From Acidobacteriota bacterium (lineage in GTDB: Bacteria > Acidobacteriota > Terriglobia > Acidiferrales > UBA7541), in contig QHYH01000081.1 in NCBI GenBank assembly GCA_003223215.1, positions 82,481 through 146,480 on the forward strand: 64,000 nt of DNA, given 5' to 3'. A model generated the notes under the pieces. The model worked only from the letters and a program-made list of their open reading frames with translations. It was not told where the DNA came from and made no database searches. The translations under genes were made by a program, and so were the position numbers. This document shows, piece after piece, positions 1 to 10,400 of the stretch (position 1 is its first letter; the number at the start of each line of letters is the position of its first letter).

Positions 1-549
1 GGCCAACCGGACGTCGAGAAACGGCGGCTGGACAATCCTCTCGAACTGCCGAACATGCTGAGCTTCCTCACCTACCGCGAATGGCGCGCCGACGTGAAAG
101 GTCTCCTGGAGTTCCCCGAGACGGCCTGGCCGGACCAGATTCCGCTGCTGTATTACAGCTACCACGTGATGGTGGGCCTGGGCACAATTTTCATCGCGGT
201 GATGGTGGTTGCCGCGATTCTGCTCTGGCGCGGCAAACTTTACGACTCGCGCGGGATGCTGTGGATCCTCATGGTCTCCGTTCCGCTGCCTTACATCGCC
301 AACACCGCCGGCTGGATGACCGCGGAACTGGGGCGCCAACCCTGGTTGATTTATGGATTGATGCGCACCGCGGAAGGAGTTTCTCCGCGCGTAGCCGCGG
401 GCAATGCCTGGTTCACGCTCATCGGCTTCATGGGCATGTACGCGGTACTGGCCGTTCTGTGGTTGTTTCTGATTTATCGCGAGATTGAAATGGGGCCCGA
501 GCCGGGCAGAGACGGTCGCGGCGATTTCGCCGACGCGCCGGCCGATTAG
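1..549 (+). CDS. cydA: Cytochrome bd ubiquinol oxidase subunit I, C-terminal part (truncated by window edge)
   Basis: Frame open from base 1; GQPDVEKRRLDNPLELPNMLSFLTYREW...WPDQIPLLYYSYHVMVGLGT...NTAGWMTAELGRQPWLIYGLMRTAEGVSP is typical CydA C-terminus; followed by cydB. Confidence 0.95.
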   Translation, partial: GQPDVEKRRLDNPLELPNMLSFLTYREWRADVKGLLEFPETAWPDQIPLLYYSYHVMVGLGTIFIAVMVVAAILLWRGKLYDSRGMLWILMVSVPLPYIANTAGWMTAELGRQPWLIYGLMRTAEGVSPRVAAGNAWFTLIGFMGMYAVLAVLWLFLIYREIEMGPEPGRDGRGDFADAPAD

Positions 550-559
550 GGAGGGTGCC

Positions 560-1609
560 ATGGGAACGGTGTGGTTCTGCCTGGTTGCGATCATGATTGC
601 CGTTTACGTGCTGCTCGATGGCTTCGACCTCGGCGCCGGAGCCATTCACCTGCTGGCGGCGAAAACGGAGGAAGAGCGGCGGCAGATTTTGGCGAGCATC
701 GGTCCGGTGTGGGACGGCAATGAAGTCTGGCTCCTGGCAGCGGGTGGCACGCTGTATTTTGCGTTCCCTGCGCTTTATGCCAGCGGCTTCAGCGGATTCT
801 ACCTGCCGCTGATGATCGTCTTGTGGCTGCTGATTCTGCGCGGTTCCTCGATCGAATTCCGCAATCATATCAAGAGCGCGGTCTGGGACCCACTCTGGGA
901 TTTTCTTTTTTGCAGCTCGAGCTTGCTGCTCGCGCTCTTTTTTGGTGCTGCGTTAGGCAACGTGGTTCGCGGCGTGCCGCTCGGGGCGAGCGGCTATTTC
1001 TTCGAGCCGCTATGGACCAATTTCCGACTAGGAGAGGAGACCGGCATTCTGGACTGGTACACCCTTCTCGTCGGCGTTCTCGCCCTGCTCGCGCTGGTCA
1101 TGCACGGCGGGCTTTGGGTGCAGTTGAAAACGGGCGGCGAGGTACGCTCGCGTGCCGGAAAATTGGCCGCCCGGAGCTGGTGGGGCGTGCTTGCGCTGAC
1201 GGCGATGGTCACCGGCATAACTTTTCGCGTGCAGCCGCAAATCCTGGTCAATTTCTCGACCTGGCCGTGGGGCCTGATCTTTCCTCTGCTGGCCGTAACC
1301 GGACTGGCCGGCGTTCCTTTCGAATTGCGAAAGCGCAGCGAACGCCGAGCTTTCTTCGCCTCTTGCGCGTATTTAACGGGCATGCTGACGAGCGTGGTCT
1401 TCGGCGTTTATCCCATGGTGCTGCCTGCGCGGAATCCCCTGTACTCGCTGACGGTGAGCAACGCCAAAGCCGGAAACTACGGCCTGAGGGTTGGGCTTGT
1501 CTGGTGGGTCCCCGGCATGATTCTTGCCGCCGGTTACTTCACGTTTGTCTACCGCTCCTTCGCCGGCAAAGTCGCCTTGGATAAGGACTCCCGCGGCCAC
1601 GGCGACTAG
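560..1609 (+). CDS. cydB: Cytochrome bd ubiquinol oxidase subunit II
   Basis: MGTVWFCLVAIMIAVYVLLDGFDLGAGAIHLL...GPVWDGNEVWLLAAGGTLYFAFP is CydB signature; ATG at 560 preferred to the 485 start because it follows the cydA stop. Confidence 0.95.
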   Translation: MGTVWFCLVAIMIAVYVLLDGFDLGAGAIHLLAAKTEEERRQILASIGPVWDGNEVWLLAAGGTLYFAFPALYASGFSGFYLPLMIVLWLLILRGSSIEFRNHIKSAVWDPLWDFLFCSSSLLLALFFGAALGNVVRGVPLGASGYFFEPLWTNFRLGEETGILDWYTLLVGVLALLALVMHGGLWVQLKTGGEVRSRAGKLAARSWWGVLALTAMVTGITFRVQPQILVNFSTWPWGLIFPLLAVTGLAGVPFELRKRSERRAFFASCAYLTGMLTSVVFGVYPMVLPARNPLYSLTVSNAKAGNYGLRVGLVWWVPGMILAAGYFTFVYRSFAGKVALDKDSRGHGD

Positions 1610-1932
1610 CGCGATGCTGTGCGCTTCCCGAGGCAGCGTCGATTCGGTGGGCGAATCAGCCCCGGGGTCCGTTCTCGGGGGCCGCCCAAACAGTCAAGTA
1701 TCGAGTCCGAAACACTGGTACCCCCGTAGCGTTGACCTCGAGAAATTCCGCTGGGTACTGTGCCAACAAGGGCGCCCAGGTGTCCGCGGACGCATGTCCG
1801 CCAAAGAACGTCAGGCGAAAGACAAAGGTCCGGCAACAGAGCCCTTAGCCCTGCCTGACGCGGGGCCGTCGGCCCGGATGAATTCGCGGAACTTGGGGAA
1901 GGCGTGCTCGAAGCAAACAGCGCAGCTCAGAG

Positions 1933-4248
1933 ATGGAAACAGTAAGCAAAGCCGGAAGGTACGAGATCGTTGGCGAGCTCGGCCGCGGCGCCATGGGCAT
2001 TGTCTACAAGGCCGTCGACCCGGTAATCGGCCGCACCGTCGCCGTGAAAACCATCCGCCTCAGCGAAGAAGGCACCGGGCTCAACCGCGCAGAACTGCTG
2101 GCGCGGTTCCAGACCGAAGCGCGCGCCGCCGGCCTGCTCACTCATCCCAACATTGTGGTGGTCTATGACGCCGGCGAGGAAGACGGCCTGTACTACATCA
2201 CCATGGAGTTGGTGGAGGGCAAGAGCCTGCAAGTCCTCCTCGACGGCGGACATTCCTTCCCCTTGTCCCGCACGCTGCGCATCATGGACCAGACCTGCAG
2301 CGCACTGCAATTTGCCCATGAACGCAACGTCGTCCACCGCGACATCAAACCCGCCAACCTGATGCTCGCCGCCGACGACACCGTCAAAATCACCGACTTC
2401 GGCACGGCCAAGATCCTGCAGTTCGGCAGCACCCAGCAAACCTCGCATGTAATGGGCACACCCAGTTACATGTCCCCGGAGCAAGTGAAGGGGCGCGGTG
2501 TGGACGGCCGCAGCGATATCTTCTCCCTGGGGGTCATGCTCTATGAAATGATCACCGGCGAAAAGCCCTTTCCCGGCCAGAACATCACCACGGTCATCTA
2601 TAAGATTGTCAACGAGGAGCCCGTTCCGCCGCGCCAGATTGATGCCTCGATTCATCCCGGCATCAGCACGGTGGTGCTGAAGGCCCTCGCAAAAGAACCC
2701 GAGCAGCGCTATCAAAGCTGCCGCGAAATGCTGGAAGACTTGCGCAATTACCGGGCGCAAGGCTTTGCCGGAGCCAGCCCCAATTCAACGATGGTCATCG
2801 GTGGCGGCTCTCCTGCGGCAACCGTGGCCTCCGGCAATCTGGGCGGCCACGGATTTCCGGGCCACGCGCTTTCCGGCCATGCACCGGCGACAGATGATCC
2901 GACGGTTGTTGCCACCTCACGCTCTCCGAGAGAGCGCGCTGCTGCCCCCTGGCCGACTCCCGTCGTTCCCCGCACGGGAACGATGCAGTCGACCCCGGTC
3001 GAGCCTCCCAAGAAAAAGAGCGTCGTCGGCACGATTTTCGCGGCGCTGGCGCTTGTTGGCGTAATCGTCTACGGCGCAAACAAGATCAAACCCGTTTTTG
3101 AGGCCGCGCGCGCATTACACAACGCCCAGGTGAAGGAAACCCCTTCGTCCCGTTCCGCCGAACCTGCGCCGCGGGCTGCCACTCGGAATTCTGAGGCGAG
3201 CCCGAGCGCCGACGCCCCGCAGGGCCCGCACGAGGCTTCCACGAGCGCTCGGGACACCGTGGCCGAAGTGAAATCCGCGGATCCTTCGCCTGAAAAAGCC
3301 GCGCCAAGGAGACCCGACAATGCCATCAGTCCCAAGACCGCGGAATATAAGGGCCGCATTGAGGAAGCCATCTCCGAAAAAGGACTTGGCGGAGGCGCGA
3401 AGGTACAGAGCACGGGCAACACTTTGACTCTGGTCGGCAAACTCCGTCCCTCCGAACACGCCGAACTCTTGAAATTCCTCCGCAGCGCACCGGCAAGCGT
3501 GCATGTCATCGATCATATTGAGTACGACGATGCCGCCGCAAGCGCGGGGGCCGGCTCCGACGATTCGAGCCATCCGCTTCCGGCGCCGGGCCGCGGCGCG
3601 ATTCACGTGGTTACCGACGTGATCGGGGCGACTGCGCTTCTCCAGGGACCGGCCGGCCATGTCCTGGGCAAGTGCGAGACGCCTTGCAGCTTCAACAATC
3701 TCACGCCGCAGCGTTACGGCCTGGAAGTGCAAAAGGACGGCTATCAACCTGTGCAAACCGCGCTCCAGATCAAAGGGGACGAAGCCCAGGATCAAAAGAT
3801 TAAGCTCGAACCGCTCGCCAGGGGCATTTTCATCAGCACCGAGCCGCCGGGAGCGGACGTGTTCATCAACGGCGCAAAACAGTCCGGCCAGACTCCCGTC
3901 ACGTTGCCGCTCGCTCCGGGGCAGTACAACTTGGTGTTGCGGCTGTCCGGCTACGAAGCCCACTCCGGGACCATACAAGTGACGGATATTCAAACGCAAC
4001 TCAAGGTGCCCCTGACGGAAAGATCGGCTACGCGCGTTGCCTGGGCGCAAGTCACGAGCAATCCTAAGGGCGCGGAAATCATTGTGGACGACAACTCCAC
4101 CGGACAGTTCACCCCCGCGCGGGTTCAGATACCTTCGGGGATTCACACGATCACGCTCAAGCTCGATGGGTACCAGCTCGCAAAGCGGACCGTCGAAGCG
4201 AGCGAAGGGGGCACGGTGCCCATCAACCAGACGCTGCGGCAAAAATAA
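1933..4248 (+). CDS. Transmembrane Ser/Thr protein kinase with BON-like and PEGA repeats
   Basis: GRGAMGIVYKA P-loop, HRDIKPANLML, DFGTAK, TM around VVGTIFAALALVGVIVYG, then PEGA repeats (IFISTEPPGADVFINGAKQSGQTPVTLPLAPGQYNLVLRLSGY). Confidence 0.93.
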   Translation: METVSKAGRYEIVGELGRGAMGIVYKAVDPVIGRTVAVKTIRLSEEGTGLNRAELLARFQTEARAAGLLTHPNIVVVYDAGEEDGLYYITMELVEGKSLQVLLDGGHSFPLSRTLRIMDQTCSALQFAHERNVVHRDIKPANLMLAADDTVKITDFGTAKILQFGSTQQTSHVMGTPSYMSPEQVKGRGVDGRSDIFSLGVMLYEMITGEKPFPGQNITTVIYKIVNEEPVPPRQIDASIHPGISTVVLKALAKEPEQRYQSCREMLEDLRNYRAQGFAGASPNSTMVIGGGSPAATVASGNLGGHGFPGHALSGHAPATDDPTVVATSRSPRERAAAPWPTPVVPRTGTMQSTPVEPPKKKSVVGTIFAALALVGVIVYGANKIKPVFEAARALHNAQVKETPSSRSAEPAPRAATRNSEASPSADAPQGPHEASTSARDTVAEVKSADPSPEKAAPRRPDNAISPKTAEYKGRIEEAISEKGLGGGAKVQSTGNTLTLVGKLRPSEHAELLKFLRSAPASVHVIDHIEYDDAAASAGAGSDDSSHPLPAPGRGAIHVVTDVIGATALLQGPAGHVLGKCETPCSFNNLTPQRYGLEVQKDGYQPVQTALQIKGDEAQDQKIKLEPLARGIFISTEPPGADVFINGAKQSGQTPVTLPLAPGQYNLVLRLSGYEAHSGTIQVTDIQTQLKVPLTERSATRVAWAQVTSNPKGAEIIVDDNSTGQFTPARVQIPSGIHTITLKLDGYQLAKRTVEASEGGTVPINQTLRQK

Positions 4249-4322
4249 GCGGCAATGGGCCCTTTGCACGGCTCGGCAAAGACGCAGTTTTTCTCCGCAA
4301 AAAAGGCCTCGCTACCTAAAGC

Positions 4323-4337
4323 GTAACAATTTGTTAC
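4323..4337. promoter_or_regulatory. Short palindrome GTAACAATTTGTTAC upstream of the HEAT/PilZ gene; possible operator
   Basis: 7-bp perfect arms around a central T, in the intergenic region 4249-4485. Confidence 0.3.
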
Positions 4338-4485
4338 ATCCGCCCCCTTACGCGCCCTGGAACGTTGCACCTTTCTCACTCATTCTAAAAAACTTAGATC
4401 AGCTTCCCTTAGGATCGACAGTTGCTTGACGATGGAGCAGGCTTTGTTTGGATTGTGAGGACAAAGCCCGGACTGCGAAGGAATT

Positions 4486-7128
4486 GTGGAGAAATCTTTG
4501 TCTCTTCGAGCCACCTTGCCAACCCATGACCGTGAGCGCGGGACGCTGTCGAACGCGCCGATCGATGCGACACCGAAGGCGGCGGGCGGCGCGACGGCCG
4601 TCTCCCACTGGCTATCCGCAAACACAGATCACCGACCCAGCGAGGTTTATCGCGCGCTTCGCGACTTCCACCTACTCCTGCGCTCCGAACGCCTCTATGA
4701 AAAGAATCACCCCAGCCGGCTCGACAGCCTGGATAGCGCCTACGATTCCCTGCGGCCCGTCGCGGAATCACTTGAAGGGCTCGAGATTCGAATCGAGCGC
4801 GGCGGAATTGTTGCGCCGCGGGTCAGTGAGCGGCACCTGCCGGACGCGCGCGGAGAAATGCAGGCGCTGGCCGCGGATTTGCAGCGCGTGGGCATCTGGT
4901 CCCTGGCTTTCGCGAGGAAGTTCCATGTGGGCGAACTGGACACGCTGGCGCGATTGATGAGAGAGTCATTACTGAAATCAGAAGAGCCCGCAGGCGCTTC
5001 CGGAAATGCTTGGTGGCCCACCCGCCTCCTGGAGAATCGTGTGGAAGGCATTTCGGTCAATACGCAAACCGACCGCAAAGTGGACACGGTGCTGGCAAGC
5101 CTGATTGGTGCCCTGGTCGCCTATGGCGGCCATACTCCCCGGGAAACCCCGGAAACGCCGATCAAAGCGCCGGACTCGGACGACCTGATGGCCACGCTGC
5201 GGTTGTTGGCGCGCCTTACACCGCCGCTCGAGACCGCGCGCGGCCTTGCTCCCGAAGAAGCGGCGCGCGCCATTCACGGTGCCATGGAGGAAGCCAGCCG
5301 CGAGAGCGTGAGCATGCTGCTCCACTCCGTCTCGCAATATGCTCCGCGCGACGGCGAGCAGCCTCTTCCTTACCTGCTGCGGCTGTCGGAAAACATCATT
5401 CTGGAATTTCTTAGCGCCGAGTTCGCCGGCGGCTCGCTGCATTCTCCGGGAGTCCGTCCGGCATTCCAGCGCTTTGCTGAAGTCTTGGTGGAATCCGGAG
5501 CCTACACGGGTCCTCATGCCTCGCAGCACCTTTCCTCGCTGGCGGTCACCTGGGCGAGCGACACGCATTGCGACCAGGTGATCGACCGGTTCTGGCTGGA
5601 ACTGCCGGCGCGGGAAAAATCAGCGGTGGTGCGCGGACCGGACGTCTGGTGCGTTCCCATCGCGGCTTTGCGGCAAACGCTTGGCCAACTCGTCGAAACC
5701 GGCGCGGACGCTCCTCGGCGCGAAGCGCGAAGCATGGTGCTGAATTATCTGCGTCGTCTGGACCTTCCCGATGCTTCGGCAAGGCGTTCGGTGGCGGCCG
5801 GTCTCAAAGAGCTTGTTCCGATCCTCGAATCCCTGTGGCCGAACCAATTGCCGGAGGAGCTCAGCCGCTCGGCCATGAAAGCTCTCCAGGAAGAAACGGC
5901 TCCGGAGACGGCAGCGCTGCTCGCCGCCTTGGTGGAAGCTCTCGGGCGCATCGCCGTGAATCGTGCCGACTTTGCCGGATTCGAATTGATCCTCACCGGT
6001 CTCGAGCGCTCCCCGCGCGACAAAGAACACGAGCATATGGCGGCTCTTGCAAACCGCCTGGTTGCGCAAGACCGCTGGTTCTTGCTGGTGGACGCTTCGC
6101 TTGCCAAACGGCCGCTCGATCCGGTTCTGCCCCGGCTCTTGCAGCGCGATCCGGAACGTTTGCTCGACCGCTTGACGCTGCTTTTGACCGAACCCCGAGG
6201 TGCAGAAATGCTGCAGGCGATGACCCGCCTCCTGCGCACCATCGGCGTGCCCGTCCTCAACGTTCTCGAAACCCGGCTATACGAGGCCCGGCGCCAGCGC
6301 GTGACCGCCGCCATCAAGCTCCTGGCGGCCTGCGACCCGGAGCGTTTGCTCCGCGGTCTCGCCCGGGCCATTGGGAGCTGGGAATGGAATCTTCAGGATC
6401 TGGCGGTAAGCGAGCTCTCGCGGCCCTCGAATTCCGCCTCGGCGCAAAGCGTTGCTTTCGTTTTCTCCGCGATTCTTGCGGAGGCGCATGCGATGGTTGT
6501 GCCGATGATGATCGACCAAATCGGATTAGCCAAGGAAGACACCGCCGTCCCGCAACTTTTGGAAATCGCCGCCGGGGAACACGAAGTTTTGCGCGATCAG
6601 TTTGTCCGCATCAAGGCCATCGAGGCCCTCGGTCGGATGCGTTCGTCGGATGCCGCCGAACTCCTGCGCACGCTCGTGGAAAAGCGCGAAGGCCTAGCTT
6701 ATCGAGAGCCCGCCGGCCTGCGCGCGGCGGCCGAGGACGCGCTTGCCCTCATCGAGAATCGGCCTTCGTTCAAGCAAGCTGCCGCCGCTTTTGGTGCCCC
6801 GACCCAAGCGAGCTCCGGGTACCTCGTTCCCCGCCGATATGTCCGTGTGCCCCTGGAGTCGCCGCTACGCGCGCAAATTGAAGGAATGCCCGCCGGTCTC
6901 GCCCGCGTCAAGACCATCAGCCTAGGAGGCGCTTACCTCGAGTCTCCGCAAAAACTTACCGTGGGCGACTCCATCAAGCTCGAAGTGCGCGCCGGCCTTC
7001 GCAAAATCACTTTCACCGCCGTGGTTCGCAATATCGGCCAGGAAGGCACCGGCGTGGAATTCGTCCACATGCGTGACGAAGACCGCGAACGTCTCCGCAA
7101 GTTCGTCCAGCGCCACCTGCAACTCTAG
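4486..7128 (+). CDS. Large HEAT-like repeat protein with C-terminal PilZ domain
   Basis: 880 aa ORF, GTG start; C-terminus PRRYVRVPLESPLRAQI...TISLGGAYLESPQKLTVGDSIKLEV resembles PilZ; central helical repeats. Confidence 0.8.
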   Translation: MEKSLSLRATLPTHDRERGTLSNAPIDATPKAAGGATAVSHWLSANTDHRPSEVYRALRDFHLLLRSERLYEKNHPSRLDSLDSAYDSLRPVAESLEGLEIRIERGGIVAPRVSERHLPDARGEMQALAADLQRVGIWSLAFARKFHVGELDTLARLMRESLLKSEEPAGASGNAWWPTRLLENRVEGISVNTQTDRKVDTVLASLIGALVAYGGHTPRETPETPIKAPDSDDLMATLRLLARLTPPLETARGLAPEEAARAIHGAMEEASRESVSMLLHSVSQYAPRDGEQPLPYLLRLSENIILEFLSAEFAGGSLHSPGVRPAFQRFAEVLVESGAYTGPHASQHLSSLAVTWASDTHCDQVIDRFWLELPAREKSAVVRGPDVWCVPIAALRQTLGQLVETGADAPRREARSMVLNYLRRLDLPDASARRSVAAGLKELVPILESLWPNQLPEELSRSAMKALQEETAPETAALLAALVEALGRIAVNRADFAGFELILTGLERSPRDKEHEHMAALANRLVAQDRWFLLVDASLAKRPLDPVLPRLLQRDPERLLDRLTLLLTEPRGAEMLQAMTRLLRTIGVPVLNVLETRLYEARRQRVTAAIKLLAACDPERLLRGLARAIGSWEWNLQDLAVSELSRPSNSASAQSVAFVFSAILAEAHAMVVPMMIDQIGLAKEDTAVPQLLEIAAGEHEVLRDQFVRIKAIEALGRMRSSDAAELLRTLVEKREGLAYREPAGLRAAAEDALALIENRPSFKQAAAAFGAPTQASSGYLVPRRYVRVPLESPLRAQIEGMPAGLARVKTISLGGAYLESPQKLTVGDSIKLEVRAGLRKITFTAVVRNIGQEGTGVEFVHMRDEDRERLRKFVQRHLQL

Positions 7129-7417
7129 CCCTCGAATCGCCGACCCGGCATGCGCCAAGCCGCGTGAGTGGCGACAAGAAGCGACACTCCCCCCAGTTTT
7201 CTGCCGTTGCTCGTCTTGTCGCTTGCCAGACGGGCCCGCTTGCCACCATGCTCTGGTTGGCAGCCGGAGAGTTGACTCAAAGACAAGCGCAGAGAAGTTT
7301 TCAGTTGAAAGCCGGGCTCCATTGCAGTAAAAGCCCTGTATTCAATTGTTTCAGGTGTGAAGCCCGGCGGGGCCCGCCAGCGCTAGCGGCAATTCAGGTG
7401 CAACAGGAGGGAGACTC

Positions 7418-10400
7418 ATGCAATCGAGGCAAGTCGTGTGTGCTTTGGCGGGTTGGCGGTTGATGTGCGAGGCCGTGTTGCTTGTTTTGTTGGTCCTGGG
7501 CGGAGGAGCGACGGTGTCCGCCCAAGTCAATACCGCGACGCTTTCGGGCACGGTTTTTGATCCGCAGAATCTCGCCGTCAGGGGCGCAAAACTAACCCTG
7601 ACCAACGCGGCCACCGGGGCAACGCGCACCGCGGTCACCGACGACGGCGGCCGCTACAACCTCGTGGGTCTGCCCCCTGGGCATTACGAAATAACCGTGG
7701 ATGCCGGGACAAGTTTTGCCATTTATCAAGATAATGCTGTGATTCTGACCGTTGGCGAAGCCGCGACCCTCAATCCAGTGCTTCAGTTGGGCGGCGAGAA
7801 ACAAAGCGTCATGGTGACGGCCGAGGCAGCGCTGGTGGAAACGCAGAAAACCGACGTTTCATCGACGATCAACTCTCGTCAGATCACCAACTTGCCCATC
7901 AACGAGCGCAATTACATTAACTTCACTTTGCTCAATTCCCAGACCGCGCGCGACAACACGCCATCTATCGGCGCCGCACCGACGAGCGGTCTCAACTTTG
8001 GCGGGCAGCGCGCCCGGTCGAATGAGGTCAGCGTCGACGGAGCCGACGCTGTAGACAAGTCCGTAGGCGGCGTGCGCGCTACGGTGTCGCAGGAGGATGT
8101 GCAAGAGTTTCAAGTGATCACCAGCAATTACATGCCGGAGTACGGCCGCGCCACCGGCGGAGTGGTGAACATCGTTACGAAATCCGGCGCAAACCAAGTA
8201 CACGGAAACGCGTTCGGCTTTCTCCGTGCGACGGCAATCCAGGCGCGGGACCCCTTCTCTGTCCAGGGCAGTTTCAACCCCGCAACTGATTCCGTCACTC
8301 TCACTCCGGTGAAGCAGTCGTACACCCGTGTACAAGCTGGTGCCACGCTAGGCGGACCGCTCCAGAAAGACAAGACGTTCTATTTTTTCTCCTATGAGAC
8401 CATCCGGGCTCAGACGAGCGGATTCACCAGCATCGGAGAGGGCAACTTTGGCTTGGTGCCCGTTCCTGGCGCCAGCGTGTGCTCCTCGACGCCCCTGCTG
8501 CTAACGGGAGGCCCGAATGGGCAAGCAACTTTTTACCCCGCCGCGATCGCGGCCGCGGGCGGGTGCGGAAGCCCCGGAGCGGTTCCGCTTATCACCGGAG
8601 CAGCTCTTAGTGGCGCCGCCTCCGCAGTCGCCCTGTTTGGGAACACTGGGACTCTGCCAGCTCCGCTGAATTCATTCCCTGAGAACGGCACCGCCTGCGG
8701 CGGAGGCACAGCACCGTGCTTGCTTCCAGCAAGCTTCCAGGGACTTGTCACCCTTCTCGGAAACTACCCAACTCGCGAAGGCACTAGCCTCTGGTCGCTG
8801 CGGCTCGATCACAACTGGAGCAGCAACAACTCTACCTTTATCCGAGCGAGCGTGACACCTTCGCTCGTCACCGGCATCCAGGTGAACGCCCAAAACCAGA
8901 ATTTCGGCCAGAACGCAGGGAACCGCACCTCCCAACAGCAGACTCGTGATCTCGCCATCGTGGCCCAGCACACAACCGCAATGACCAACGCGCTTTTCAA
9001 CGAGCTCCGTTTCCAATTCGCGCGCAGGGGACTCCATTACGGGTTTTCCAATCTTCCGGGGGGAAGCGATCCGGCTGTTAACCTGACTGGATTTGCTTTC
9101 TTTGGCCGTGAGCCTTTCACGACCGAAGATCGGGTAGAGCGCCGGTTCCAGTGGACCGACAATCTCAGTTGGACAAAGAGAGGTCACACGTTCAAATTCG
9201 GCGGCGATGTCAACTTGATTAAAATCAACACCAATGCATCACAGATCTTTACGCTGAACTACGGCGGAGTGTACACGTTCGGCAGCCTGGATCCCGGCTC
9301 GTTCGGCTTCCCCGCCTCTTTCCCGTCGTTCAACGCGGTTCAGGCATACGGCCTGGGAATTCCGACTACCTACTTCCAGGGCATCGGCAATACCAAGCGT
9401 CCGACGACAGATACAGGACTGGGAGTTTTTGCCCAGGACAGTTGGAAAATCAGCAGTAAGTTCACCTTCAATTACGGGGTTCGGTACGACATCGAATGGG
9501 CGCCGATTTTTCCCCCGGCCACCGCACTCAACGCCGCCGCCGCACAGGCGGAGGGCGTTATTCAGGGCATCCCGCTAAACAGCAAGAACGTGCAGCCTCG
9601 CGCCGGAATTGCCTGGGACCCCTGGGGCAATGGCAAGACCGTGATTCGGGCGGGGTATGGAATTTTCTATGACAACCCGTCTCTCGCACTTGGGTTCCTT
9701 GCCAATGCCTTCGACGGCGCGGAATCCTCTTTGATTGAGACTGGTGGTGCGGGCCCATGCGTGGCTTCGCCTGGCGGTTGCAATCTCGACAACGTGTTAA
9801 ACTTCTCCGCCCTCAACGCCACGAACATTTTCCAAGGAACGCTGACCGGAAACATCACCGGCTGTTCGACCTCGGTTCCCGCGACGATGTGCTATTTGCC
9901 CCAGCAGCAGCGTTTCTATTTCTTCCAGCCCAATTCTCTGTTTACCGGCCAGCGCTACCTGGGATTCCCACTCGCACCGGCCGTGGGGCCGCCATTCGGC
10001 CCAGGATACCCCCTAACGGTGCTGCCCTTCACGATTCCCGTGGAGAAGAATTTCAAATTTGGCTACGCACAACAAGCCAACCTCACTCTTGAGCGAGAAA
10101 TTACCAAGGATTGGAAAATCAGCGCCGGATATAACTTCACACACGGAGTCCATTTGGACCGTACGCGGAACATCAACGTGACGAACCCGGCCCTCCTCGT
10201 TTCGAATGATAGCCACGCGGTTGCGGCCGGCCTTGTCGCCACGGGCACGAATCCGCTTACGGTTACGGTCCCTGTTTCGGGAACAGTCAACGGCTGTGGC
10301 GCAGGCACCCTTGTCGCCAACACGCCGGGTGGCGGAAGCGTTCTCATCAGCTCCCCTACGATCCCCATTCTCGTTCCGGGTATCGTCGGCGAGGGATTCA

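Noticed and set aside
3115-4269. 384-aa minus-strand ORF
   Set aside because: Antisense to the PEGA kinase gene
5568-6881. 437-aa plus-strand ORF
   Set aside because: Alternate frame inside the 880-aa HEAT/PilZ gene; Arg/Ala-rich shadow composition
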